A stretch of 64,000 nucleotides of DNA from Megamerina dolium (GCA_963854835.1 OY978525.1:84036833-84100832); one strand, 5' to 3'. Shown: positions 13,202 to 25,169, numbered from the stretch's first letter. The notes: generated from the letters alone by a model not told the origin. A program made the numbers and translations.

Positions 13202-13837
13202 CTTAAAACCCAATGAAAATAATAAAAAACAAACAAATAAATAACAATGAATAATAGCAAAAAGAAAGATGAATGATTACAAAAGAAAACTTATCATTAC
13301 TATAGCTATATAAAAAATAAGTAAGATGTACGACGGAATAGGTCATGAAAAGCCCCATGGCCGAACTCCACTCCGTCAATTAATAGAGCGTAAAAATGCT
13401 CCCTATTTAGAAATGAACAGAATACTTTTAACGCAGATATGCCGACCGTACTACATGTAGTACACCTATTATTTTCAGGTTGCTGCGTTAACTGTACTTT
13501 ATTTTTTCAAATCAACTTGTTGTTGTGCTACAGAAAGTAACGGTCAACAAAGCATGCGTTGATAAGTTTTGTCTAGGGTAATTGCTTTAGGGTTTTTTTT
13601 TTGGTTAAGAGTTTTCAGTTTTGTGAAATTAGCTAAATGTGAAGATGGCACGTGAAAGTTTGATATTCTTATTTTATTGATATTATGTTTCCATGTTTTC
13701 TGAATTAAAATAGTTGTAAAAACTTATACGTATCAAGAAGAAAAAAATTATATGTTATTTTAGTTGACGTATTTGGTGCCGTACTACGTTCGACAAAAAT
13801 GGTGAAACAATTTTTTTTTTCAGCTTTTTAACAACTA
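13202..13837 (-). other. Tpd52 intron, no gene
   Basis: Intronic sequence ending at the TA target of the next mariner. The motif TGCCG(ACCG)TACTAC occurs twice (about 13439 and 13777) but no element could be delimited. Confidence 0.4.
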
Positions 13838-14821
13838 TTGGGTCTATAACTTAATTCGTGCGGTTTGCTAAGAGATCGCGTAACTTGATTATTATTCTAT
13901 CGTTCCAATATTCCGAACATGCGTTGGAAAGCTACTGTCATTGTGCGTCTTTCTCAATATGTCAATCATTTGAAGCGTAAACAACAATAATTTTTTTTCA
14001 CTCAAATATGTCGAACTTTGTGCCTGAAAGAGTGCCGGGGAGTTCTTCTTCATTACTTTAGTATGAAGAAAACTGCTGCCGAAAGTCATCGTATTTTGGT
14101 GGAAGTTTATGGTGAACATGCTCTAGCTGAGCGAACGTGCCAAATGTGGTTTGCACGATTTAAAAGTGGTAATTTTGGCTTTGAAAACGAAGAACGTCCC
14201 GGGCACCCAAAAAAGTTTGAAGATGAAGAACTGGAAGCATTACTCGATGAAGATTGTTGCCAAACAGAATCTTTGGGAGTCACTCAAGCAGCCATTTCAA
14301 AACGTTTAAAAGCAGCCGGATACATTCAAAAGCATGGAAATTGGCCAATTGGGAAATTGGCTACCGAACACAGTTAATCAGTTTGAAGAGAGCAATAGCC
14401 GAAAAACGCCCGGAATATGCGACCAGACATGAGTCCATAATTTTCCATCATGACAACGCTCGGCCTCATGTTGCAACAGCGGTCAAAAACTATTTGGAAA
14501 AAGCGGCTGGCAAGTTTTGGCTCACCCGCTTTATAGTCCAGACCTTGCCCCGTCCGATTACCATTTATTCCGATCTATGCAGAACGCCCTCACTGGAATA
14601 AGGTTCACATCAGAACAGTGTATTAAAAATTGGCTTGATTCATTCTTGGCCGCCAAGCCGGCGCAGCTCTTTTGGGATGGAATCCACAAATTGCCAGAAA
14701 GATGGGAAAAAGTCATAGCTTCAAATGGGCAATACTTTGAATAATACTATTGTACATGTTTTTTTTAAATAAACGTACAAATTTGGAAAAAAAAACTGCA
14801 TGAATTAAGTTATAGATCCAA
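13838..14821 (+). mobile_element. Internally deleted mariner, mauritiana-like (family B)
   Basis: The 984-bp element has inverted ends (TTGGGTCTATAACTTAATTC on the left; the right end is its near complement) and TA on both sides. The transposase remnant resembles the Mos1/mauritiana group. About 300 bp from the middle are missing. It sits directly left of a piggyBac remnant whose frame begins right after the target TA, suggesting insertion into that older element. Confidence 0.85.
14007..14744 (+). pseudogene. Mauritiana-like mariner transposase remnant
   Basis: The start MSNFVPERV at 14007 is quickly frameshifted. The frame then carries a helix-turn-helix region (KKTAAESHRILVEVYGEHAL, ERTCQMWFARFKSGNFGFEN). 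A deletion jumps from HGNWPIGKLATEHS to SLKRAIAEKRPEYATRHESI. The second catalytic Asp is visible in IIFHHDNARPH and the third in SPDLAPSDYHLF, in different frames. The C-terminus is LPERWEKVIASNGQYFE. The first catalytic Asp is lost with the deletion. Confidence 0.85.
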
Positions 14822-14823
14822 TA

Positions 14824-15350
14824 GTTAGGCAACTGTCCTTTGCCAATTAAAAAACATCTGCAAAAAAAAGAGAGAGTGGTATGACTACCGTAAAATTCGT
14901 ACCAACAATACAATTGTATGTTGTTGGAACGATAGCAGTGCAATAAAGTTGAACCTCCAAAAAATGTTTCATGTTGGTCTCGAAAAGACAAAAAGCGGAT
15001 ATATATCAAACAACCACACCTTATTCATGAATATAATCGCTACATGGGCGGCGTTGATCGAGCAGATGAAAATATCAACTTATACCGTGTCTCTATTCGG
15101 GGTAAAAAGTCGTATTTTCCAATATTCACACACTACATTGATCTTGCAGAACACAATGTGTGGCAGAGCCAGAAATTTGTATACAATACCCAAGTTAACC
15201 CTTTATCGCTTTTTGTAACAGATCTGCAACAAACCGGTTTTTTTGCGACAGAACTGTCACATACTGTTATAAATTTTTGTTGTTGTACTTATTCTAAAAA
15301 GCGTTATCAGGTGGTCAAGAGTTTTCAATTGGAGATTTTGCTGATCGTTT
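14824..15350 (+). pseudogene. piggyBac-like transposase C-terminal fragment
   Basis: Across frameshifts the plus strand reads NTIVCCWNDSSA, then PHLIHEYNRYMGGVDRADEN and YFPIFTHYIDLAEHNVW. The MGGVDRAD block carries the third catalytic Asp of piggyBac transposases. The N-terminal two thirds are absent, probably displaced by the mariner on the left. No cysteine-rich tail is recognisable. Confidence 0.75.
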
Positions 15351-15360
15351 GAAAACAAGA

Positions 15361-16770
15361 AAAATTAATTTTTGAAGTGAAAATCGATACGTATTTTTGC
15401 GAAAATATACAGGTAAGTTCATTGTCTTGAAATATGTGTGGTTTCTACGCATAACTTTCCCTAGTTTTGCTATGTGAAGTAAATAATGCTTTGTGACATA
15501 TCTGCAGCATTGCATTATATTATATTTCTATTATTAGGATGTCTTTGACAGATCATGAAATTGAAATAGAACTAATGGGCTACGAAGATAGCGAAGAAGG
15601 CCGCGATTTTGATAACGACAGTATTGCTGACCCAGACTTTGATCCCAAAAGCTTGAAATATTCGTTTAGAGTCAACTTAGATAACCTGGGTTTACAAAAT
15701 ATAATCGAGGACGATAATAATGTGGAGTATTGATCCATCCTCGTCAATGAAAGTTATAAAAAAAAACTTTACAGGAGTGGAGAGCTTAGCTCGAAGTATT
15801 TTAGAATTAGATACACCAATTCAATTTTTTTTTTTCAAATTTCCCAAAGACTTAATCAAGCTCATTTGTGAACAAACAAACATGTTAATTGTACAAAAAG
15901 ACCTCTGTAAAGCATTTTGCGTGTCAGAAATTAACATACAGCAATGCATAGGCCGCCCTATGCTCCAAATAGAAGTTAAAGAAACAGATATTTAAAATTC
16001 ATAGGATTAGTTTATGTTATGTCACTAATTCATCTACCAAGTGAAATGAAGTATTAAAATAGCTGCATAGGAACACCTTTGGTAAAAGAAACCATGCCAT
16101 AGCATAGTTTTGAAAAAATAAGGCAATTCATTCACTTCAATGACAATTCCCAAATGCTGCCGCGCTCACACCCTGATGCTGGTCGTTTATATAAAATTCG
16201 ACCAGTCATTCAAAAGTTAAATGAGAGTTTTCAGAATATTGCATTAGAAATATACCTTTGTGTAGATGAACAAATATGCTCCACTAAGGCTAGAAAAAAT
16301 TTAAAGAAGTATAATACAAGTATAATATAAGAGGTTGTCCCAGATTATTCCACGTCAAAAGAATTATCGAGTATACTTTGACAAATATTTCACGTCATTA
16401 GACATCCTTGAATTTTTGGCTAAGTAAGGAATACTTAGTCTTGGAACTATACGTCACAACAGAATACACGACTGTAAATTATCTGCAGAAAAAGATATGT
16501 TGAAAAAAGAACGAGGATATTCAGAAGGGTGCGTAGGTAATATTGTTCAAACAGATGTGTCCGTTGTCGCTTGGAAAGACAATAAAATCGTCACACTTGT
16601 TTCTATTTTTGCTAGTCAGCTACCCAAATCTGAAGTTAAATGGTACTATTGAAAAAAACAAAAAATATATGATAATCGAAAGACCACAAATAGTTTGGGA
16701 ATACAATCGTCACATGGGTGACGGTTGATTTGATCGAAAAAAGGAAGAAAGAACCTGTTATAAGCTGCCG
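15361..16770 (+). pseudogene. Second piggyBac-like element, decayed transposase
   Basis: An ATG at 15539 opens an acidic N-terminus (SDEEGRDFDND-like) with no close relative in the fragment to the left. The frame is then lost and regained: FIHFNDNSQMLPRSHPDAGR (about 16130), YKIRPVIQKLNESF, CVDEQICSTKARKNLKKYN, SVVAWKDNKIVTLVS (about 16560) and QIVWEYNRHMG near 16690, followed by a small insertion that breaks the catalytic GVD. All are landmarks of the DDE_Tnp_1_7 (piggyBac) family. A good donor (CAG/GTAAGTT at 15412/15413) and acceptor (TTATTAG at 15537) predict a 125-nt intron just before the start codon. The right end is cut by a mariner copy. Confidence 0.75.
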
Positions 16771-16776
16771 GGGTGC

Positions 16777-17861
16777 AATGACTTTAAAAATTCATCTCGG
16801 TCAAAAATGGATTTAACTCGTAAACATTTTCGAGCTATGATTTTTTACGATTTTCGAAGTGAATTATCTCAAAAACATCGTCTTTATGCGGCATTTGGCG
16901 AAGAAGCACTAACCCTCCAGACAATTTATAAATGGTTTAACGAATTCAAGCGTGGGGTCACCATTCGCTCTAAGACGAATTTCGTTAAGGTCGTCTAAAA
17001 TCAGTCATGGTCCCGGAAACCATTGATGCCGTGCGTGAACTGATAATGAAAGATCGTCATGTGACATTCCGTGAGATAGAGAGATTATTGGGAATTAGTT
17101 CCACCGCCGTGCATTCGATATTGCATGAACACTTATCTGTCAGAAAGATGTGTTCTGGTTGGATACCGCATAATTTAACAATCGCTCAAAAAAAAGGCTC
17201 GTGTCGATTGGTGTGAAGAAATTATGAAAAAATTCGAATGCGGTGCTTCGAAAGGCGTTTATAAGATCGTGACAGGTGACGAATCATGGATGTATGCGTA
17301 TGAGCCTGAAACAAAATAGCAATCGACCGTGTGGGTCTTCCAAGATGAGCCAAACCCAACAAAAGTTGTTCGGGCCCGCAGCATGTCGAAGCAAATGGTC
17401 GCCTAGTTCTTCGACAAAACTTGTAATGTAGCTACTGTGGCGTTAGAATAACGTAGGGCAGTCAACTCTGAATGGTACACAACCATTTGTTTGCCGGAAG
17501 TGTTCAATAAAATACGGAAAAACAACCGCAGACGCAGAATCACTCTTCACCATGATAATACAAGCTCTCACACATCGGCCAAACAATCGCTTATTTGATC
17601 GACCAAAACATCGAATTAATGGGTCATCCGCCGTACAGCCCCGACTTGGCCCCCAATGACTTCTTTTTATTCCGCACATATAAAAGAATTGCGTGGTCAA
17701 GGGTTTTCGTCGCCAGCATATGCTGTTGAAGCATTCAAAAACGCGCATGCAAAAGTGTATAAACCTTAATGGAGAATACTTTGAAAAACAATAAAACCAT
17801 TTTTGATGATATCCAAATGCATTTTCACACTTATTAAAAAAAATATAAAAGGCAACCCTCG
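16777..17861 (+). mobile_element. Mariner family A, copy 2, with catalytic core retained
   Basis: The right terminus (AAATATAAAAGGCAACCCTC, then GTA) matches the family A ends at 3621-4478 and is followed by TA. The left terminus is missing: similarity begins just before the start codon, directly against the piggyBac remnant. Unlike the other two family A copies it is not deleted in the middle, so it best shows the full family. Confidence 0.8.
16807..17790 (+). pseudogene. Mariner family A transposase, frameshifted
   Basis: Start MDLTRKHFRAMIFYDFRSEL, then a small deletion and a frameshift near 16960. TFREIERLLGISSTAVHSI and a VTGDESWMYAYEPE block give the first catalytic Asp. A stop follows in the QQST region. 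ITLHHDNTSSH (about 17540) gives the second Asp and SPDLAPNDFF the third, in shifting frames. The end is the expected mariner C-terminus. DD34D class. At least four disabling lesions. Confidence 0.85.
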
Positions 17862-18684
17862 TACTTTCACACCTCATTAAAAAATTACATTAAATGCCTT
17901 TCTTCTTTGTCAAAATTGCTGAAAATTTATCAAATTTAATATTATAAAAATTACCATATTGTTAAACACCTTATATATAGTAAGTGCATAAGTAAGTGCG
18001 TACTGGATAAATATAGATTTGCATGAATGGAGTATACCTAAATTCTTCATAAAATATTCTATCATATATAGAATTCATCCGATGTGAATAAGTTATGATA
18101 TTCTTATCAAAATGCATTTTTTATAAACCATAAATTAAAAATAAATAACTTTAACGTTCTTCATTTTTTATAACCCGTTTCTATAAAATCATTAGGTTTG
18201 ACCTTCTCTTTGTTTGTTTTAGATCATGTATATAATTGTACACCTATATCGACAAAATATAATTTTATTATTAAATAGCTATAATTATGAAATAAAAGTT
18301 AATAAACCCCTTGGAAAACACTAAAAATATAATGATAATGTCTACCTTGTTAATCAAACAATAATTCGGCATACTCGTTTTGGCAGCCTGTGATGTCATG
18401 TGCATAAAGAATCAACTTGTGTATCTGAGGTGTCATAACCCGTATAACTTAAACCATGAGAAATACTTTTAGTAGTTTATCTTTTTCAATTGTTGAGGAT
18501 CGTTTATTGCAAAATAAAATTTCCAATTTAAATGTTTTCACGAAATATTTGAATGTTTGTTGTTTCTTCAAACGACTTTCTATTGGGACTAAATAATTTT
18601 TAATAAACCAAGCTTCATGGTATGGATAATCTTGGCGTCGTAATGTACGTATATTATAAGGATAGAAAATTAAGAAATACATAC
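17862..18684 (-). other. Tpd52 intron, nothing certain
   Basis: AT-rich intron directly downstream (in transcription) of the exon at 18685-18845. A minus-strand open frame runs through much of 18449-18703 but does not follow the exon's frame and has no recognisable relative. Confidence 0.4.
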
Positions 18685-18845
18685 ACAGAGCTCTCTTTGA
18701 CATTTTTTAGTCCTTGGTTCATATCATCTGTGATCTCTTTCCAAACAGTAATTCCCAATTTGCGTTTCAAATCCGAAGCATGACGCGTTTTTGATGCCAA
18801 TACTGTACGCAACGTATTGATTTCTTCCTCGACGCGTGATAGTTC
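18685..18845 (-). CDS. Tpd52: TPD52-family gene, coiled-coil exon
   Basis: The 161-nt exon begins in phase 0 after the acceptor CATTTTAG and ends in phase 2 at the donor GTATGT from 18684. It encodes ELSRVEEEINTLRTVLASKT, then RKLGITVWKEITDDMNQGLK. The heptad-rich first half is the coiled coil through which TPD52 proteins dimerise, and KRKLGI is a family hallmark. The last two bases (GT) join with the A that starts either downstream exon to give Val, so both splice forms are in frame. Confidence 0.92.
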
Positions 18846-18961
18846 CTAAAATGATTAATGTATCATATAAAAAACATATAATTTTAATATAATTGTATAT
18901 TTCAAAACGTTTTTATCAAAAGCACAGCGCACTAATCAACTGCATAAAGACACGTAATATA

Positions 18962-20256
18962 CAAGGTGCGACAATTATGTATTAAGACTGCCTCTAGAAA
19001 ACACAATTAAAACACGATATCTGCTAATTTTTTGGTATATTTATTCGAAATATTCTCCTCCTGATTCAATACACTTGTTACATCGATTTAATAGTGATTC
19101 AAACGCGTGTTCCAGCTCATTTTTCGGAATTGCCTCCAGTGCCCTGGTCGAAGCCCGTTGTATGGTCTGAATGTCATCAAAAAGGCATCCTTTCAACTTA
19201 AATTTCAGTTTTGGGAACAGAAAGAAGTCGCACGGTGCCAAATCAGGTGAATACGGCGGGTGATTCAACACACAGACCTGATTCCGAGCCAAAAATTGAA
19301 GAACAATGAGTGCTGTGTGACTCGGTGCATTATCGTGCAACAGAGACCAGGTTTTTGGATCGCGGTATTCTGGTCGAACACGACGGATGCTGGACAGCAA
19401 ACGCTTCAAAACTTCGAGGTAACATGCGGAAGTAACTGTTTGACCAGTTGGAACAAATTCTTTGTGGATAATCCCTTTGCTATCAAAGAATGTGATGAGC
19501 ATTGTTTTGATTTTTGATGGAACTTTTCGTGTTTTTTTTGGCTTGTGGTGAGTTTTTTGAATTCCATTCCGCAATTTGACGCTTGGTTTCTAGATCGTAT
19601 TGGAAACACCATGTTTCATCACCCGTAACAATTGTTTTCAGGAAATTTAGATCATTTTCTGCAGCTCCAGCCATGTCTCTAGAATGACTCTCTCATTAAT
19701 TGTTGGTCCTCGGTCAATGTGTGTGGAACAAATCTCGCGCAGACCTTTGTTTTGCCCAAATCCTCGTGAAGAATGAGTAGGATAGTTTCTCTGTTGATGT
19801 TTAAGGCCTCTTCCATCATTTTCACTGAAGGATTACGGTCTTCTGTAATAAAATCACGAACTTTCTGGATCGCTTCCGGCGTCCGCACTGAAATTTGCCT
19901 TCCTTCTTTTATTTCATCTTCCAGCGACTCTCTGCCATCCACAAACCATTTATGCCATATAAAAACATTTGATCTTGATAAACAAGCATCGCCATACGCT
20001 TGCTGCATCATTCCGAATGTTTCTGATGCACTTTTACCAATTTTTGCGTGGAATTTAATGACCGCTCTTTGCTCCATGTTAAAATTTCAACATCAAACGA
20101 ACACGTGTTTTGTAAATTGAATGTCAATAAACATTAAATGTCAACCTTCCTCTACAGTTAGAGGAGGAAGGTTGAAGCTTCAAAACGCATGTGCTCACAC
20201 ATAGATGGCGCGCTTGGTTGCTGAGATATGGTTCGAGTCTTAATTGTCGCACCTTG
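18962..20256 (-). mobile_element. Full-length mariner (family C), nearly intact
   Basis: The 1295-bp element has matching termini (CAAGGTGCGACAATTATGTA on the left, the complement of CAAGGTGCGACAATTAAGAC on the right) and TA on both sides. That is the length of a complete mariner. It lies in a Tpd52 intron, 116 bp from the acceptor of the exon at 18845, inserted opposite to no other element and not nested. Confidence 0.9.
19041..20077 (-). pseudogene. Mariner family C transposase with about two frameshifts
   Basis: The start is the ATG at 20077. The N-terminal helix-turn-helix region reads VIKFHAKIGKSASETFGMMQ, then SRSNVFIWHKWFVDGRESLE. The catalytic blocks are IVTGDETWCFQYD, WSLLHDNAPSHTALIV and SPDLAPCDFFLFPKL, with 34 residues between the last two Asp residues (DD34D). 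The frame shifts near 19679 and again near 19550, the latter in a run of eight A on the coding strand (AGCCAAAAAAAACACG), where slippage or a sequencing error is plausible. Otherwise the 340-odd codons are clean, so this is a recently active copy or close to one. Confidence 0.88.
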
Positions 20257-20399
20257 TAATACACACTACTCTATTATAACGATAGTCGAACGTCAAGTCG
20301 ACTAAAAATTACGCCAGGGTGCACCTTGTTTTCCTGGGCAATAGTTTCTCCACGTTCGCAACAGGTGGGGGTCTTCCGTTAAGGATTTTGTTGTGCTGG

Positions 20400-20690
20400 T
20401 GTGAGACTAGTGCACTAGCTCAGGTCGGGATACAGTAAGTTCCACAACAATTATCTATCGAGAATTAATCCCAATATACCGGACGAATGCCTAGATTGCG
20501 GCCAATCACCGCACGACACAGTTCATCTATTCAATTGTCTCTTGCATCCCACAAATTTGAGATCCGTACGGCTCTGGACACACCCACTTGAGGTGGCTAC
20601 ATTTCTAGGACTTGACCTCTACGAGGACACGAACAATATCTTGTGCATGCTGACGATACAAATTGAAGTTGCTACAACAACTAAAAATTA
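20400..20690 (+). pseudogene. 3' end of a Jockey/R1-group non-LTR retrotransposon
   Basis: The plus strand reads NNYLSRINPNIPDECLDCGQ, then SPHDTVHLFNCLLHPTNLRS and WTHPLEVATFLGLDL, ending in a stop. This is the cysteine/histidine C-terminal motif (C..C..H..C) after the RT/RNase H in the Jockey group. Only the last hundred codons survive, a normal result of 5' truncation. Confidence 0.75.
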
Positions 20691-21590
20691 CTAACAGCAA
20701 AAATTTGTTAATAGAAGTATCTATGAATTAATTGAGCAATACATATATTACCCAAAATCAATAAATAGAGATGACAATAGTCAATAACCTTGATGGGTGT
20801 ATTGTATATAACACGGTAACTAAAAAAGACTATAACTGGTGGACAAGGATCCAAAAATAAAAGAAATTATGCATGTATGTAAAGCATGGAATTCGTAGAA
20901 ATTCAACTTGTAAATGAATTACTCAATACTTGTATGTAACAGAGTCGGTAATTTTCATCAACATATGATGAGGGATTGGGCACAATGTTTGGTCGAGAAG
21001 ATGCATTTAATTTTAAAACTTTTGTTTGACTGAATATTACAATAGGTGTGTTTGTCTATAGAAAATTCATACGAATTCGTACAAATCATCATCATTTTTT
21101 GTCAAATGGTGTTTGTAAACACCAACAAACAGTTCGCAATCAGAGAACATACACCTTTGTACTGGATAAATTTCACTTGTAAGGATTTGGAACCAAAAAA
21201 ACATATGATTGAAAAGCATATGACAACCACAAAATATTCTTGAAGTATGCATAAATTTAAAATTATAAGAAGATAAATTACCAGTGAATGAAGTAGTAAA
21301 TAACAAACAAATTAGGTTTTATTAGTTAACTGAAATAGTTTGAACCAGTATTCACCAAAAAAAAAAACTGTGCGTTCTTGAGGCAAGTGGATTGGAATCC
21401 CTTCTTTTGATATTGAATTGATATTGAAATTGATATTCACAATCAGCCGTTTCTGTAAACTTGCAAGTTTTTGCAAATTGCTGTTTGTATACTTTTTTGG
21501 ATATATTTCTGTTTGAGAGCGAATGCTTTCTTACTCTCTAAAATTTCGTTGCTGGGAAAGTAAACAATCAGACCTAATTACTTTCATGTA
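20691..21590 (-). other. Tpd52 intron, no feature recognised
   Basis: AT-rich intron between the non-LTR fragment and the next mariner. Short frames on both strands resemble nothing known. Confidence 0.4.
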
Positions 21591-22717
21591 TGGAGTATAA
21601 ATAAGCTCGTGCGGATTTGACAACAGATCTCGTTACTAGTTTATTATTCAATTGTTTCATCTAGCAACACCGTAATTTTGAAGTGTCATCACTAGGCTTT
21701 CTTTTTCAGTATCTGTCATTTCGCTAAAGTGTAAATAACATAGTTTTTGTGTGCTTCGAAAATGTCATCTTTTGTACCGAATAATGTGTTTTTGCCGAGA
21801 GTTTTACTACATTACATCAATATGAAGAAAAAGACTGCCGAAAATCATCGTATTTTAGTGGAAGTTTATGGTGACCATGCTTTAGCTGAACGAACGTGTC
21901 AGAAGTGGTTTGCACGATTTAAAAGTAGCAATTTTGATTTGGAAGACGAAGGATAACCCAAAGCGCCGCTAAAGTTTGAGGATGAAGAATTGGAGGAAAG
22001 GCTCCATAAATATCCATCACAAACGCAAGATGAATTCGCAAAAACACTGGGACTCTCTCAGCCAACTATTTGCCATCGTTTAAACGGAATGGCAATGATC
22101 CGAAAGGTAGGAAATTGGGTGCCGTATGAATTGATCCCAAGAGACTCCGAACGCCGTTTTTTCACGTGTGAACAACTGCTTCAATACGATAATCCAAAAC
22201 ATTGGGCAACATATGGATACCCCGGCCAAGCCGAATATTCATGGCGATAAGATCATGCTGTGTATTTGGTGGGACCAGCTGAGTGTGGCGTATTGAGTTG
22301 TTGAAATCGGGTCATACGATCACAGTGGACCTATACCGATGACAATTGTTGCGTTTGAGCCCAGTATTGCGGGAAAAACGGCCGTAATACGCCGCACGAC
22401 AAAGTTATTTTGCATATGATAATGCTCGGAGACATATTGCGGCGCCCGTTAAAACGTACTTAGAAACGCTCAAATGAGAAGTACTACCCCACCGGCCGTA
22501 TAGCACAGACATTGCTCCTTCCGATTACCATGTAGATTCATGGATTGCCTCAAAACATGTCGACTTCTTCCGACGCGGAATCCATATGGTGCCAGAAAGA
22601 TGGGAAAAAGTAGTGCCCAGCGACGGACGATACCTTGAACATATTACGTATAACTAATTTTTCACAATAAATTTTCAATTTTCGAAAATAAACCACCGAA
22701 CTTATTTATACTCCCAA
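21591..22717 (+). mobile_element. Mariner of the mauritiana-like group (family B relative), decayed
   Basis: The ends TGGAGTATAAATAAGCTCGT (left) and the complement of TTGGGAGTATAAATAAGTTC (right) are inverted repeats flanked by TA. The 1127-bp body has a transposase starting MSSFVPNN (ATG at 21762). Clear blocks are KKTAENHRILVEVYGDHALA, CQKWFARFKSS and FAKTLGLSQPTICHRLNGMA. A degenerate second catalytic Asp (YDNARRH) and the C-terminus PERWEKV follow, with several stops. It ends 167 bp before the donor of the Tpd52 exon at 22885. Confidence 0.82.
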
Positions 22718-22884
22718 TACATAAAATAGCTAGACTGGCCACAATGCAATAATTGTCTTTTTATTTTCATTTCATAGACATTAAAGAAATCCGGCGAAAT
22801 TTTGAAAAAATTATTACTTGTTTTACCGTTTAATCATACTTCAATTCTACGATATGCCTTGATTAAGTGTATGAATATACATAC

Positions 22885-23009
22885 TTGACTCCACTCTTCA
22901 CGTTGTTTTTCCTGCTCCTCAACTGTCAACGCTGCGAACTCGGCGGCAATATCTGCGCTTGCAACAGATGCTGCTGGAGAAGTGGGCTCAGAAGTTTTAG
23001 CTGAACTAT
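22885..23009 (-). CDS. Tpd52: TPD52-family gene, exon upstream of the coiled coil
   Basis: The 125-nt exon begins with two bases (phase 1) after the acceptor ACTATTTAG and ends in phase 0 before the donor GTATGT. It encodes SSAKTSEPTSPAASVASADI followed by AAEFAALTVEEQEKQREEW. The EEQEKQREEW segment leads into the coiled coil of the next exon (ELSRVEEE), as in other TPD52 proteins, where '..L.EEE.EELR.EL..VEEEI' is typical. The Ser/Pro/Ala-rich beginning looks disordered. Confidence 0.88.
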
Positions 23010-23510
23010 CTAAATAGTAACCAAATAAAAAATTCAATATGTATAAGTTCCGAGTAACACTTACTGTATATATGTAAATAATGTATGTATAAAGAGGAAT
23101 TACTTCTTGCGTTTTTAGTTGATTTTACCCGATTTACAATGTTCGTTTTTTATTTAGCATTTAGCTTTGCTTTCTTGTCGCAACGCAACATCAAGAGAAT
23201 ACCAAAAATAAAAGGTGTTTAGGTTTAAGATGAAAAAAGGTCAAGTACTAACTGGAAATGGAAATCTACATCCAAATAGGAATAATCTACTAGTGCTGTA
23301 GTTTCAATTGCATAAATACCTTTAATTAACTCTATGCCCAAAAACGATTACTATATACATGTATATATTTGCCATCCTTCAGATGGGAAAATTCCAATAC
23401 GGTATTAAATAGTGGCAAAGTGAAAGATCAGCAGAACTGGTGCAGAACATTTTGAATATAAAAAGTGTGAACATTTCAAAGGGTTGATGTTGAAACGAGA
23501 TTCGAAGGAT
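23010..23510 (-). other. Tpd52 intron, nothing recognised
   Basis: Unique-looking AT-rich intron before the 305-bp tandem duplication. Confidence 0.4.
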
Positions 23511-24108
23511 TTTTGTACTAGATTCATACCTGTGGGCTGAATATAAATTCAACATAGTGTAAAGATGGACATGATGGACTAGTGGGAAGTAGTTTTAGTT
23601 TTATCCATCATACTCTGCATATTTTTCGCAAAATGTGTTACTTAAGAGGATTTCAAAAACCGTTAGACTATCAAATTAACAGGAATTCATGTAAAATAAC
23701 TTTTTTTTCTGCTTGAGACTAGGAAAATTACATACACTACATACTCGTATTCATAAAATATCGGTCATTGTAAATAAATTGTCGTGCGCTACAGTTACTT
23801 TACAGTTACTTTACTTTTTGTACTAGATTCATACCTGTGGGCTGAATATAAATTCAACATAGTGTAAAGATGGACATGATGGACTAGTGGGAAGTAGTTT
23901 TAGTTTTATCCTTCATACTCTGCATATTTTTCGCAAAATGTGTTACTTAAGAGGATTTCAAAAACCGTTAGACTATCAAATTAACAGGAATTCATGTAAA
24001 ATAACTTTTTTTCTGCTTGAGACTAGGCAAATTACATACACTACATACTCGTATTCATAAAATATTGGTCATTGTAAATAAATTGTCGTGCGCTACAGTT
24101 ACTTTAAC
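23511..24108. repeat. 305-bp tandem duplication in a Tpd52 intron
   Basis: Two adjacent copies (23511-23815 and 23816-24108) differ at only a handful of positions: CCATCATAC/CCTTCATAC, the length of a poly-T run, GGAAAATT/GGCAAATT, ATCGG/ATTGG, and the junction. No coding or transposon signature is visible. Confidence 0.88.
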
Positions 24109-24540
24109 TTTTTTATTCTCAATATTTTTATACTCACAAACTTCAGGAACACATTTGACGATAGCATGTTGGAAGAAACAGAATAGAATAGTAAGAGAAA
24201 ATAATGATAATTATGTAATACAAGTAAAGAATTGCAAAAACGAAACGAATTTATTTTACATAAAGTTTTGCATAAGTATAATATCTTAAAGACCAAAATG
24301 TTTGTTCTATAATTGTATGTAAAATGTTTAAGGAGAATCGTACACTAAAGCAAAACAAAAGTTATCAAAAATAACCTTACACACCGATTTATACATTGCA
24401 CACGCATATATAAATAAAGAGTGGGCTCACCATGTCCATCTTTTACACAGTAATCGAATTTTAGAGTACTGGGGTTGCCTTTTATATTTTTTCGAAAAGT
24501 ACGAAAAAATGTTTGGTTATCATCAAAAATGGTTTTATTG

Positions 24541-25169
24541 TTTTTCAAAGTTTTCTCCATGAAGGTTTATACACTTTTGCCACTCCGACTGAGACACCTC
24601 CAAAATATGATTTTTGTTGGATTTGGCTCATCTTGGAAGACCCGCACGGTCGATTGCTGTTTTGTTTCAGGCTCATACGCATATATCCATGATTCGTCAC
24701 CTGTCACGATCTTATTAACGTCTTTCGAAGCACCGCATTCGAATTTTTTCATCATTTCTTTGCACCAATGACACGAGCCTTTTTTGAGCGTTTGTTAAAT
24801 TATGTGGGATCAACGATAACAAATCTTTCTGACAGATAAGTGTTCATGCAATATCGAATGCACGGCGGTGGAACTAATGCCCAAGGATCTCTCTATCTCA
24901 CGGTATGTCACATGACGATCTTTCATTATCAGTTCACGCACATCGATGGTTTCCGTCACAATGACCGATTGTGGACGACCTTCACGAAATTCGTCCTGGA
25001 GCGATCGGCGACCACGCTTGAATTCGTTGAACCAGTTATAAATTGTCTGGAGAGTTAGGGCTTCATAGCCGAAAGCCGCATGAAGACGATCGACGCATTG
25101 TTGTTGAGATAATTCACTTTGAAAATCGTAAAAAATCATGGCTCGATAATGTTCACGAGTTGAATTTTT
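24541..25169 (-). pseudogene. Mariner family A transposase remnant, core deleted
   Basis: The start codon is mutated (the MDLTREH start reads KNSTREH). Then come RAMIFYDFQSELSQQQCVDR, TYREIERSLGISSTAVHSIL and, after a frameshift, KIVTGDESWIYAYEPETKQQ. The sequence PNPTKIIFWRC marks the same jump over the catalytic core as in copy 1. A further 27-bp loss is present near the C-terminus. Confidence 0.83.

Noticed and set aside
18449..18703. 84-residue minus-strand frame overlapping the Tpd52 coiled-coil exon
   Set aside because: It runs in a different frame from the exon and through the donor site. No family resemblance; probably chance in the intron.
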